Part shown: positions 1-7,669 of the stretch, one piece after another
How positions within the stretch are numbered: the first letter of the stretch is position 1
Layout: each line of letters begins with the position of its first letter
Source: JBLHKE01 sp047619485
GTDB lineage: Bacteria; Verrucomicrobiota; Verrucomicrobiia; Verrucomicrobiales; DEV007
Assembly: GCA_047619485.1 (NCBI GenBank)
Contig: JBLHKE010000248.1
Span: 1-10,134, forward strand
Length of the DNA: 10,134 bases
Direction of reading: 5' to 3'
Position numbers and translations under genes: made by a program
Notes under the pieces: generated by a model
The model's database searches: none
What the model saw: the letters and a program-made list of their open reading frames with translations, nothing else
Told to the model about the DNA's origin: nothing

Positions 1-1324
1 CGAGCGAGGTAATTTGGAAAGTGCGGCACTGCTGATCAAACATGGTAATCCGCCAGATATCAAAGATGGCGATGGCTTGACGCCACTCCACTACGCACTT
101 CGCGGGCGGCCTTGGAGGGACGTCAAATTCGAGCTGGCGATCGCCTTGATGCTAAAGGGCGGGGCTGATATCAGGGCGCGGGCTGACGATCTCAGGTCGA
201 GCCTGCACTTTGCGGTAGCGCCAGGAAAACCGGCGCACGTCAATCTCGCACTCGAGGCCGGAGCTCCGCTCGATGCCTACTCCATCGACGCTATTTCTCC
301 GCTCCACGACGCACTCTTTTTAAACCACGAAGAGATCGCCAGCATGCTCATCGAGCACTGCGCCGCAAACGAGATCTACGTTGCAGCGGCACTTGGCGAC
401 TTAGAAGGAGTGAAGCGGCATCTCACGGTGAGGGCGGATGCCTGGAAAAAAATTCAGGGCAATTCTGGCCGCAGCCTGCTCATGTATGCAGCGATCGGCG
501 GTCAGACCGAGTGCCTAAACTTTCTGCTCTCGAAACAAACCGCACCTGAAATCTATTCCCGGGCGCAGCTTCACACCAGCCTGTCGAACACGATCGAATT
601 CAACCGCACTTCAGCTGGCCTATCTCTTGCGGAAAAAGTAGCGCCGATGACGAGAGAGGAAATAGCTGACTCCAACAAATCTTCGCTGCTGCGTCAGTCG
701 CCGGTCCACCTGTCATGTCTCGAACCGCTGCTGCACGCTGCGGCAGCCGCTGATGAGGAGAAAGTCGTCGCTAAACTGATCGACCGTGGCTGGTCAGTGA
801 AATCACTCGACGCCGATGAAGAGACCGCGCTCGATTGCGCGGCGGAGTCAGGTTGTTTAGAGGCTGTGAAAGTTCTCTTGCAGCACCGGGCAGCGATCGA
901 TGCAAATTCCGGACATCCCCGCCCTCAACCATGCGGACCGGGAAGCATCCAGCGCGAGAACAAGACGGCTCTGCACCTGGCTGTGATCTCCCGGGAGGTC
1001 GAGACCGTCAAATTTCTTATCAAGAAGGGATCGAACGTGAACATGAACGATACCAAAGGAAGACCACCGCTTCTATATGTGGTGCCAAACGGTTATAGGA
1101 GTAGGGAGCAAAACGAGCAGGAATTCGTCAAAGTCGAGCAGCTCCTGCACATTTTTATCGCTGCGGGTGCGGATCCGAATACGAAAGGTGACGGAGGTCG
1201 CACGTTACGATCGCTCGCCTCTGAAATGGTTAGCGATTACGAAATTATTGATGGGAGCTACCCTGAACTTGCTGACAGAATACGCAGTCCGGAATTGCTG
1301 GAGTTACTGGACAAGCTCGAATAG
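1..1324 (+). CDS. Ankyrin-repeat protein, 5'-truncated by window edge
   Basis: The reading frame is open from the first bases of the window and ends at TAG (1322-1324), so only the C-terminal 440 or so residues are seen. A TTG at 14-16 could be proposed as a start, but the codons before it read E-R-G-N and continue directly into an ankyrin helix, so the true start lies upstream. Ankyrin signatures recur: GLTPLHYAL (about residues 21-29 counted from the TTG), ISPLHDAL, LLMYAAIGGQTECLNFLL, ETALDCAAESGCLEAVKVLL and KTALHLAVISREVETVKFLIKKGSNVN, ending with IAAGADPN. The spacing is irregular, with insertions between repeats (about residues 175-235 and 295-312). Ankyrin stacks mediate protein binding; no enzymatic domain, signal peptide or membrane segment is visible in this part. 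Its codons are less GC-biased than the genes downstream, which may hint at different ancestry. Partner and cellular role are unknown. Confidence 0.88.
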   Translation, partial: ERGNLESAALLIKHGNPPDIKDGDGLTPLHYALRGRPWRDVKFELAIALMLKGGADIRARADDLRSSLHFAVAPGKPAHVNLALEAGAPLDAYSIDAISPLHDALFLNHEEIASMLIEHCAANEIYVAAALGDLEGVKRHLTVRADAWKKIQGNSGRSLLMYAAIGGQTECLNFLLSKQTAPEIYSRAQLHTSLSNTIEFNRTSAGLSLAEKVAPMTREEIADSNKSSLLRQSPVHLSCLEPLLHAAAAADEEKVVAKLIDRGWSVKSLDADEETALDCAAESGCLEAVKVLLQHRAAIDANSGHPRPQPCGPGSIQRENKTALHLAVISREVETVKFLIKKGSNVNMNDTKGRPPLLYVVPNGYRSREQNEQEFVKVEQLLHIFIAAGADPNTKGDGGRTLRSLASEMVSDYEIIDGSYPELADRIRSPELLELLDKLE

Positions 1325-1383
1325 TGCGAGAGGCAATGGGGGATGCGGATCTTTGCGCTGCCGAGAAGGTTTTGAGAGATCCA

Positions 1384-1420
1384 GTAGCTGACCACGGAGT
1401 GCAACTCCGTGGTCAGCTAC
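1384..1420. terminator. Perfect 17-bp stem hairpin after the ankyrin gene
   Basis: A perfect inverted repeat: GTAGCTGACCACGGAGT at 1384-1400, loop GCA at 1401-1403, and the exact reverse complement at 1404-1420. It starts 59 bases after the ankyrin stop codon and lies 99 bases before the next gene. No T-tract follows on either strand, so it is not a textbook intrinsic terminator; it may instead be a transcript-stabilising 3' end or a dispersed palindromic repeat. The structure is certain, the function is inferred. Confidence 0.55.
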
Positions 1421-1432
1421 AGAATCTTCCTT

Positions 1433-1458
1433 GGCCTTCTAGATAGCAAAGGAAGGCC
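1433..1458. repeat. Short inverted repeat GGCCTTC/GAAGGCC
   Basis: A 7-bp inverted repeat (GGCCTTC at 1433-1439, GAAGGCC at 1452-1458) with a 12-base loop lies just after the longer hairpin and about 60 bases before the dehydrogenase start. It could be a weak second terminator stem or part of the leader of the next gene. A match this short can arise by chance. Confidence 0.3.
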
Positions 1459-1519
1459 GTAAAACCAGTCGCCTGCCTCCCCAGCCTGCGATTGTAACAG
1501 CCACCCGTCTAAATAGGAC

Positions 1520-3820
1520 ATGCCGATCCGTTTCTTCCTCCTCTGCAGCTCGATCCTCTTAGCTAGTTCCGCCATCGCGCAGCGCGGCGACCGCAAGGAT
1601 AACAACCAGCCAGATCCGCCAGCCTCGCTGAAGATTCCACCCGCCCCCGTGCTCTCGCCCGAAGAAGCTCTAGAGTCCTTCACTCTCGTTGACGGTTTCG
1701 AAATCCAAATCGTCGCCGCAGAGCCACTGATCCACGATCCTGTCGCGATCCGCATTGATGAGAACGGCCGCATCTGGGTGGTCGAGATGCAATCCTTCAT
1801 GCCGGACGTCGACGGCAAGGGCGAGGATGCTCCGTCCAGTCGCATCGTCATCCTCGAGGACAGCAATGGCGACGGGCGCATGGACAAGTCCAAGGTGTTC
1901 CTCGATCAACTGGTGCTGCCGCGCGCGCTGCAGTTTGTCCGCGGTGGTGTTCTCTACGCCGACCAGAAACAGCTCTACTTCGTCCCGCTACACGATGGCG
2001 ACCGCGCAGGCGAGCCGGTCGTGGTCGACTCCAATTACTCCGGCGGCGGCAACGTCGAGCACAAGTCCAACGGGCTGCTGCGCGGGCTCGACAACTGGCT
2101 CTACAATGCGAAATCTTCGGCGCGCTACCGCGAGATTGATGGCGAGTGGGTGAAGGAGAAAACGGAGTCGCGCGGGCAGTGGGGCATCAGCCAGGACGAC
2201 TACGGGCGGCTGTTCTACAACGGCAACTCGAGCAACGTCTACGGCGACTGGGTCGCGCCCTCGCTGATGTTGCGGAATCCTAACATTAATTCAAAGATCA
2301 CCCGCAACGGAACCGTGGTGCCGATCGTGCGCGACAGCAGAGTCTACCCGATCCGGGTCAACACCGGGGTCAACCGTGGCTACAAAAAGGGCACTCTCGG
2401 CGAGGACTTTAAGCTCCGCAGCCTGACCGCCGCCTGCGGGCCACTGATCTATCGCGGCACGAACTTCCCCGGCGGGTTCTATGGCAACGCCTTCACGCCC
2501 GCTCCGTGCTGCCATCTGATCAAGCGTAACCTCATCACTGATCAGAACGGGCAACTCAAGGGCGAGCAGGCCTACAAAGATCACGAATTCCTCGCCTCCA
2601 CCGACGAGCGATTCCGTCCGGTTGCGCTCGAGAATGCGCCCGACGGCAGCCTCTACGTGGTCGATTTCTACCGCGGCATCATCCAGCACAAAACCTACGT
2701 CACCAGCTACTTACGCCGTCAAATTGAGAGCCGCAAGCTGGGTGCGCCAGTCGGTCTGGGCCGTATCTACCGCATCGTCCACAAGGGAGAAAAAGCAGTC
2801 ATGCCGCGTCCGAATTTCTCTGCCCAGATGCCGCAGCAGTGGGTGGCTCACCTACGCAACCCGAATGCCTGGTGGCGCGAGACCGCGCAGCGCCTGATCG
2901 TCGATCGGGGCGAGCATGATGTGGTCGATGACCTGGTGGAACTATGTGGGGAGAATGATCACCCGCTCGCGCAAATCCATGCGCTGTGGACCTTGGAGGG
3001 GCTCGGCAAGGTCTCGCCTGCCGCCATCGGTGCCGCTGCCAGGTCAGAGAATCCGAAAGTCCTCGCCGCGGCGGTGCGCCTCGCCGAAAAATGCGATGGC
3101 GATGTGTTCTCCATCATTAGAACGATCGCGGAGCAGCCGCAGCACGCTGATGTCGAGTTGCAGTTGGCATTCTCGCTCGGGCAGTTCAAGGATCCTACGG
3201 CACTCCCACTGCTAGAGGAGATCATGCGCCGTCGCGGTGCTGAGCAGCTGTTCGTCGCCGCCACCCTCAGCGGACTGCGGGATCGCGAGGCCGAATTCTT
3301 AACACTGCTAGAAAAAGCACCGCTGGAACACAAGAAACTGATTGCCATCCTAACCGAAATGAGCGCACCGAAGCTCGCCGAGGTCGAGCCGACCGGCAGC
3401 GGCCTGAGCCCGCAGGATCAGAAACGCCATGCACTCGGCAAAACACTCTACGCGCAATTCTGTTTTGCCTGTCACGGCGAGAGAGGCGAGGGCGTCACGC
3501 CGCTGGCCCCGCCGATCGCCGAATCCGAGTGGGTCACCGGCTCGCCACTGCGCTTGGCAGCGATCGTCCTCAATGGCGTCGAGGGCCCGATCACCATCGG
3601 AGGAAAAGTCTACGACGCGCCTGAGATCCAGCCCCTGATGCCCGGTCTCAAGGACAACCCGGAGTATGACGATGAGAAGCTCGCCGCCATCCTAACCTAC
3701 ATACGCAACGATTTTGGCAACCGCGCGCCCGCCGTGACCGCGAGCACCATCAAGAAGGCCCGCAAAAAATTCGCCCACCACGACCTCTTCACCGAGAGGG
3801 AATTGAGGGCGATCAAGTAG
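1520..3820 (+). CDS. Secreted PVC-type membrane-bound dehydrogenase with HEAT repeats and cytochrome c domain
   Basis: The protein has 766 residues. A signal peptide is clear: MPIR, a hydrophobic stretch to about residue 19, then AIA-Q as the likely cleavage site after residue 20, so it acts in the periplasm or at the cell surface. Residues about 50-420 match the beta-propeller domain of PVC putative membrane-bound dehydrogenases: LVDGFEIQIVAAEP, DENGRIWVVEM, RIVILEDSNGDGRMD, LYVVDFYRGIIQ and the closing GLGRIYRIV. Residues about 437-605 are helical HEAT-like repeats (WVAHLRNPNAWWRETAQRLI and following). The C-terminal cytochrome c domain carries CFACH at residues 648-652, with Met707 in LMPGL as the likely distal heme ligand. 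The family is thought to oxidise sugars or related alcohols and pass electrons to the heme; the substrate here is unknown. The ATG has AGGA only one base upstream, too close for a normal ribosome binding site, but the signal peptide fixes this start. It stands alone, 50 bases before the regulator gene. Confidence 0.88.
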   Translation: MPIRFFLLCSSILLASSAIAQRGDRKDNNQPDPPASLKIPPAPVLSPEEALESFTLVDGFEIQIVAAEPLIHDPVAIRIDENGRIWVVEMQSFMPDVDGKGEDAPSSRIVILEDSNGDGRMDKSKVFLDQLVLPRALQFVRGGVLYADQKQLYFVPLHDGDRAGEPVVVDSNYSGGGNVEHKSNGLLRGLDNWLYNAKSSARYREIDGEWVKEKTESRGQWGISQDDYGRLFYNGNSSNVYGDWVAPSLMLRNPNINSKITRNGTVVPIVRDSRVYPIRVNTGVNRGYKKGTLGEDFKLRSLTAACGPLIYRGTNFPGGFYGNAFTPAPCCHLIKRNLITDQNGQLKGEQAYKDHEFLASTDERFRPVALENAPDGSLYVVDFYRGIIQHKTYVTSYLRRQIESRKLGAPVGLGRIYRIVHKGEKAVMPRPNFSAQMPQQWVAHLRNPNAWWRETAQRLIVDRGEHDVVDDLVELCGENDHPLAQIHALWTLEGLGKVSPAAIGAAARSENPKVLAAAVRLAEKCDGDVFSIIRTIAEQPQHADVELQLAFSLGQFKDPTALPLLEEIMRRRGAEQLFVAATLSGLRDREAEFLTLLEKAPLEHKKLIAILTEMSAPKLAEVEPTGSGLSPQDQKRHALGKTLYAQFCFACHGERGEGVTPLAPPIAESEWVTGSPLRLAAIVLNGVEGPITIGGKVYDAPEIQPLMPGLKDNPEYDDEKLAAILTYIRNDFGNRAPAVTASTIKKARKKFAHHDLFTERELRAIK

Positions 3821-3882
3821 GCGTAATCGGGTTGGTTGAATCCTTGTCTCCCAAGCACTAGCGAGATAGGGTGCCAATCGCC

Positions 3883-4821
3883 ATGGCCTCCATCATTCAC
3901 TCCTTCAAGCTCCTCGCCGACCCGACGCGGTTGCGTATCTTGCGCTTACTACGAATGGAGGAACTCTCGGTCGCGGAGCTCCAAGAGATTCTCGCCATGG
4001 GGCAATCGCGCATCTCGACGCAACTCTCCCAGCTAAAGAAGGAGGGGCTCGTCGCCGACCGACGTTCTGGGAAGAAGATGATCTACCAACTCGTGCCACC
4101 GACGGCCGAAGAGAAGGGCGCGCTCGACAAGCTATTCGACCTGGTCGAACTGGCGGCCGCCGAGATCCCCGAGGCCAACCTCGATCGCGAGGCACTACAG
4201 CTTACCCTTAAAAAGCGCAGCGACCACGCGCGTGCCTACTTCGACCAGCTCGCCGGCAAGTTCGGCCGCAGCTACGTGCCCGGGCGTTCGTGGAAAGGTC
4301 TCGCCGAGAGCTTGCTGAAGTTGATGCCGCCGCAGGTCATCGCCGACCTAGGTGCGGGTGAGGGCACTTTCTCACAGCTGCTTGCGCGCAACGCGAAGCA
4401 GGTCATCGCGATCGACAATTCCGAGAAGATGGTCGAATTCGGCGCCAAGCTCGCTCTCGAACATGGTTTCGAAAACCTCGAATACCGGCTCGGTGACCTG
4501 CAGTCGCCACCGATCGATCCCGGCAGCGTCGATCTCGCCTTCTTCAGCCAGTCGCTACACCACGCAGAGAAACCAGCCGAGGCGATCCGCAGTGCGCACG
4601 AGATCATCCGACCCGGTGGCAGCATCGTCGTTCTGGATCTCCTCAAGCACGACTTTGAAGAGGCACGCGAGCTCTACGCCGACGTCTGGTTGGGTTTCGC
4701 CGAGGTCGATATCTACGGTTTCCTCGACGGCGCCGGCTTCAACGAGATCGACATCGCCATCGTCGACCGCGAGGACCAGCCTCCGCATTTCCAGACCTTG
4801 ATGGCCATCGCGCGGAAGTAA
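3883..4821 (+). CDS. ArsR-family regulator fused to a SAM-dependent methyltransferase domain (SahR-like)
   Basis: The protein has 312 residues from the ATG at 3883; an in-frame GTG at 3871 would add MPIA. I prefer the ATG because the ArsR core (FKLLADPTRLRILRLL) then begins a few residues in, as is usual, though neither start has a good ribosome binding site. Residues about 1-71 form the winged helix, with recognition helix QSRISTQLSQLKKEGLV and wing RRSGKKMIYQL. The CxC metal-binding motif of metal-sensing ArsR proteins is absent. After a linker, a class I methyltransferase fold shows motif I DLGAGEG (155-161), an acidic residue after strand 2 (Asp178 in IAIDNSEKMV), GD (Asp205) and IRPGG before VVLDLL. 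Proteobacterial SahR has this architecture and controls methionine/SAM recycling by sensing S-adenosylhomocysteine. A similar sensor role is plausible here, but no methionine-cycle gene is in the window, so a catalytic methyltransferase remains possible. Confidence 0.85.
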   Translation: MASIIHSFKLLADPTRLRILRLLRMEELSVAELQEILAMGQSRISTQLSQLKKEGLVADRRSGKKMIYQLVPPTAEEKGALDKLFDLVELAAAEIPEANLDREALQLTLKKRSDHARAYFDQLAGKFGRSYVPGRSWKGLAESLLKLMPPQVIADLGAGEGTFSQLLARNAKQVIAIDNSEKMVEFGAKLALEHGFENLEYRLGDLQSPPIDPGSVDLAFFSQSLHHAEKPAEAIRSAHEIIRPGGSIVVLDLLKHDFEEARELYADVWLGFAEVDIYGFLDGAGFNEIDIAIVDREDQPPHFQTLMAIARK

Positions 4822-5120
4822 CAGTCGGATCGTAGCAAAGGCTTATGGAGGCTGCGCCCGAGACACCAGTCGCATTTCCGCATGGCCACTACTTGCGGCG
4901 ACACGCCAGACGCCCTGCGGTGCCATTCGAGCACTTGCCATCAGGAAATCAGAAAGTGTCAGAGATCGCAGCCTCTAAAGACTACGCTACAGGAGTCGCA
5001 GAAAGATTGCCCCACCAATCCCCGTATCTATCAACAGCTCGCTCCATTCACCTATTTAAGCTTTCTTGATAATCGAAGCAACCTAGTGTTTATTGTCCGC
5101 CGCGCTCCGCGTGATTCCCC
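4822..5120. other. Noncoding interval between the regulator and the penicillin-binding protein gene
   Basis: About 300 bases with no convincing gene. Two short open frames cross it (about 4845-5069 and 4882-5172), but their translations are rich in H, R, P and T without a recognisable motif, and the second runs out of frame into the penicillin-binding protein gene. I found no RNA gene or strong hairpin after the regulator. The right end holds a candidate promoter. Confidence 0.5.
5066..5094 (+). promoter_or_regulatory. Candidate sigma70-like promoter for the penicillin-binding protein gene
   Basis: TTGATA at 5066-5071 matches the -35 consensus at five of six bases, and TTTATT at 5089-5094 matches the -10 consensus at four of six, with the optimal 17-base spacer. 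Transcription would begin near 5101, leaving a leader of about 20 bases before the ATG at 5121. The site lies in a locally AT-rich patch of an otherwise GC-rich region. No Shine-Dalgarno sequence precedes the ATG. This is a pattern match only. Confidence 0.4.
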
Positions 5121-7379
5121 ATGGCTCAAGTCCGTAAAAAATCGCGCTCTGCGACCAAGAAAAAAACCGTGAAACGCAAGGTGGTGCGACGCAAGAAAGC
5201 CGCGTCGAAATCCTCGCGATCCGGCGCACGCGGTGGTTGGTGGTGGCGATTTCCCCTGCGGTTCGGTCTCACCGGCCTAGTCATCGGCCTAGTCGGCTTC
5301 CTCTTGGTCATCCTCATCTACGGCAACATCGCGCGCAGCTACCCGCTCGACGAAGTCGGGAAAATGCCCGAACGCTCAATCGTCTTCGATCGCAAAGGGC
5401 GTGAGGTCGGCCGTCTGCATGGCGCCAACCGTCTCGCCAGATCTCTCGATGCCATTTCTCCAATGTTCGCCAAAGCCCTGCTGGCTCGCGAGGACTCGCG
5501 CTTCTACAACCACAGCGGTGTCGACTACATCGGCGTGGCACGCTCGGTGGTGCGTAACGTGAAAGCCGGCGGCGTGCGTGAGGGCGCGAGCACCATTACC
5601 ATGCAGCTGGCGCGCAACAGCTTCGACGACCTGATGTCGCAGCGCTCGCTGCACCGCAAGTTGATCGAGGTGATGCTCGCCAAACGCATCGAGCGCAAGT
5701 ACTCGAAGGACGAGATCCTCACGCACTACGTGAACCGCATTTTCTTCGGCTCCGGAATCTACGGCATCGAGCAGGCGAGCCGCTCCTACTTTGGCAAGCC
5801 AGCCTCGGATATGACACTCGGGGAGTCGGCGATGCTCGCCGGTATCATCCGCGGACCGAACCGCTTCTCGCCGTTCCGACACTACGAGCGCGCGATCAGC
5901 GAGCGCGACACGGTGCTCGCGCGGATGGTAAAGTTGGAGATGGTCTCCGCTGCGGAGGCCGAGGCAGAGAAGAAGAAAAAGATCAAGGTGCTCGACCAGC
6001 AGAAATTCGCCTCGCAGGACAGCTACGCACTCGATGCCGTGCGCCGCGACCTGGATGATCTGCTCGAGCAGGAAGAGGTCGAGGACGGTGGTCTACAGAT
6101 CCAGACCCACCTCGACATCGACCTGCAGGCGCTCGCCGAACAGGCGCTCGAGCGTGGTCTCGCCGAGGTCGAACTCCGCGGTGGCTACGCGCACCAGACG
6201 ATGGCTGCGTATGAGAAAATCTACGCCAGCTCCGCACCAGAACGCCGGCCGAAACCCGATTACCTGCAAGGTGCCGTGGTGGTGGTCGACAACATTGGCG
6301 GCGGTATCCTCGCGATCGTCGGGGGTCGCAATTTCAAGCACAGCAAATTCAACCGCGCGCTCTACGCTAACCGCCAGGTCGGCTCCGTGTTCAAACCGTT
6401 CGTCTACGCGGCGGCATTCGATAACGGGCTGATGCCTGGCACGCTGGTCGATGACGGACCGCTGCGCCGTGGGGAGATCATCGGCCACGAAGGTAGCTGG
6501 AGCCCACGAAACTCGGATGGCACGCATATTGGCCTACAGCCGGCGGAGGTCGGGCTGATCCGCTCGCGCAACACCATGAGCGTGCGCGTCGGCAACTGGG
6601 CAGGCACCGAACGCTTAATGAAGATGGCGCACTACGCCGGGTTCAGCAAAGAGATCCGCCCGTCCGCGCAGCTCTACATCGGCAATCTCGAGGCAGATCT
6701 GAAAACTCTCACCAGCGCCTACACGATCTTCCCCGGAGCCGGGCGGCGCCTGCCAGCGCTGGCGATCGCCGACATCATCAATAGCAACGGCGATACCTTC
6801 TATAGCACCGAGGCGGTACGTTCCTACCCGGTGATCGCCCCGGGCGCGTGCCAGGTGGTCTCCGACACGCTTGAGAAAGTGATCGACTCCGGCACCGGCG
6901 CAGGCGCGCGCCAGCGTGGCTTCCGGGAGGACGCGGGTGGCAAGACCGGCACCACCAACAACTTCGTCGACGCGTGGTTCATCGGCTACACCGACAAGAT
7001 CACCGTCGGCGTGTGGATCGGTCTCGATCGGCCGCGCCGGATCGCCGCTGGGGCGTACGGCGGTGCCCTCGCCCTGCCGGTCTGGACCGACATCATGAAG
7101 GGCGCGGAAAAACTCGGCTACAAGGCGGGCAAGCTCGAATCCAAAGTCCAGATGACCAACGTCGAACTGTGCCGGCACAGCGGTAAATTCGCCACCAAGG
7201 GTTGCCGGCGCGGTGGTCACGACTACGACGCCCACATCCCATACTCGATGGCGCCACGCGACAATTGTAGCCTCCACGGCTACACCACGGCACGCAAAGC
7301 CATGCGCGTGAAAGACGAGAGCAGCGACAGTGACGGCGGCGAACGGGGCGGCCTGCTGCGGCGAATCTTTGGGGACTAG
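5121..7379 (+). CDS. Class A penicillin-binding protein (bifunctional transglycosylase/transpeptidase)
   Basis: The protein has 752 residues, polymerises lipid II into glycan strands and cross-links the peptides in the periplasm. The first 35 or so residues are a strongly basic Lys/Arg cytoplasmic tail, followed by one transmembrane helix at about 48-67. The glycosyltransferase-51 domain shows EDSRFYNHSGVD with catalytic Glu124, GASTITMQLARN (155-166), RKLIEVMLAKRIERKYSKDE and YFGKPASDMTLGESAMLAG. The transpeptidase domain has all three active-site motifs: SVFK (Ser422, Lys425), SRN (482-484) and KTG (608-610). A C-terminal segment of about 100 residues carries three cysteines in LCRHSGKFATKGC and DNCSLH, a tail seen in many class A PBPs, then an acidic stretch and a basic end. 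The ATG at 5121 is chosen because the basic tail and helix follow directly. It appears monocistronic. Its TAG stop (7377-7379) lies within the CTAG flank of a MITE-like element. It is PBP1a-like, but I do not assign mrcA or ponA. Confidence 0.95.
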   Translation: MAQVRKKSRSATKKKTVKRKVVRRKKAASKSSRSGARGGWWWRFPLRFGLTGLVIGLVGFLLVILIYGNIARSYPLDEVGKMPERSIVFDRKGREVGRLHGANRLARSLDAISPMFAKALLAREDSRFYNHSGVDYIGVARSVVRNVKAGGVREGASTITMQLARNSFDDLMSQRSLHRKLIEVMLAKRIERKYSKDEILTHYVNRIFFGSGIYGIEQASRSYFGKPASDMTLGESAMLAGIIRGPNRFSPFRHYERAISERDTVLARMVKLEMVSAAEAEAEKKKKIKVLDQQKFASQDSYALDAVRRDLDDLLEQEEVEDGGLQIQTHLDIDLQALAEQALERGLAEVELRGGYAHQTMAAYEKIYASSAPERRPKPDYLQGAVVVVDNIGGGILAIVGGRNFKHSKFNRALYANRQVGSVFKPFVYAAAFDNGLMPGTLVDDGPLRRGEIIGHEGSWSPRNSDGTHIGLQPAEVGLIRSRNTMSVRVGNWAGTERLMKMAHYAGFSKEIRPSAQLYIGNLEADLKTLTSAYTIFPGAGRRLPALAIADIINSNGDTFYSTEAVRSYPVIAPGACQVVSDTLEKVIDSGTGAGARQRGFREDAGGKTGTTNNFVDAWFIGYTDKITVGVWIGLDRPRRIAAGAYGGALALPVWTDIMKGAEKLGYKAGKLESKVQMTNVELCRHSGKFATKGCRRGGHDYDAHIPYSMAPRDNCSLHGYTTARKAMRVKDESSDSDGGERGGLLRRIFGD

Positions 7380-7539
7380 GAGCCTGTCGGACTTACCTGA
7401 TCCGGCAACAATCGTTTTAGAATTCGCCCAAATCCACTCTCCGCTTTGGCGAATATTCCAATATACTCCTGCATCGGACGGCGGATTATGACTGAATTCT
7501 AAAACGTTTTGCTCGAAATCATCTCAGTCCGACAGGCTC
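7380..7539. mobile_element. MITE-like element, 160 bp, with CTAG target duplications
   Basis: The ends are a perfect 14-bp terminal inverted repeat, GAGCCTGTCGGACT at 7380-7393 and its reverse complement at 7526-7539. Identical CTAG tetranucleotides flank it (7376-7379 and 7540-7543). A second perfect 13-bp inverted repeat (CGTTTTAGAATTC at 7413-7425, its complement at 7494-7506) sits symmetrically inside. Aligned over 46 bases, the two arms match at about 35 positions. The central 68 bases (7426-7493) are not self-complementary and hold no open reading frame, so it is non-autonomous. A four-base YTAR target duplication is typical of IS5-group transposases, which makes an IS5-type partner a reasonable inference, but no transposase is present here. 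Because CTAG is itself palindromic, it could also be read as part of an 18-bp inverted repeat. The folded transcript would be a long hairpin and could terminate or protect the upstream mRNA. Confidence 0.72.
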
Positions 7540-7543
7540 CTAG

Positions 7544-7665
7544 GGCAAGTTCTACTGATCGGCTCGGAATTAAGTAAAATTCGGAGGATGTGATTGCCTC
7601 ATGATGACGAAGACTCGTTCAAACACTTGACCAGCGGATCGGGGTCACCGCCCATTGGCGTCAGG
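7544..7665. other. Noncoding spacer between two copies of the element end
   Basis: This stretch of about 120 bases separates the complete element from the lone end copy. I see no gene; the longest ATG frame near ATGATGACGAAG encodes only nine residues. A weak GAATT/AATTC inverted repeat near 7570 is too short to interpret. Confidence 0.4.
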
Positions 7666-7669
7666 TTAG

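Noticed and set aside
3821..3882. SAM or SAH riboswitch upstream of the regulator
   Set aside because: The gap is only about 50-60 bases, with no helices resembling a known SAM or SAH riboswitch.
4845..5069. Short open frame in the gap before the penicillin-binding protein gene
   Set aside because: No motif, low-complexity composition and no ribosome binding site; it overlaps the candidate promoter region.
5376..5882. Minus-strand open frame of 168 codons opposite the glycosyltransferase domain
   Set aside because: Antisense shadow of a strongly conserved gene, with no recognisable domain.
6615..7277. Long open frame (220 codons) on the minus strand inside the penicillin-binding protein gene
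   Set aside because: It lies wholly opposite a gene with intact catalytic motifs; its translation is Val/Gly/Ala/Arg-rich with no motif, as expected from the antisense of GC-rich coding DNA.
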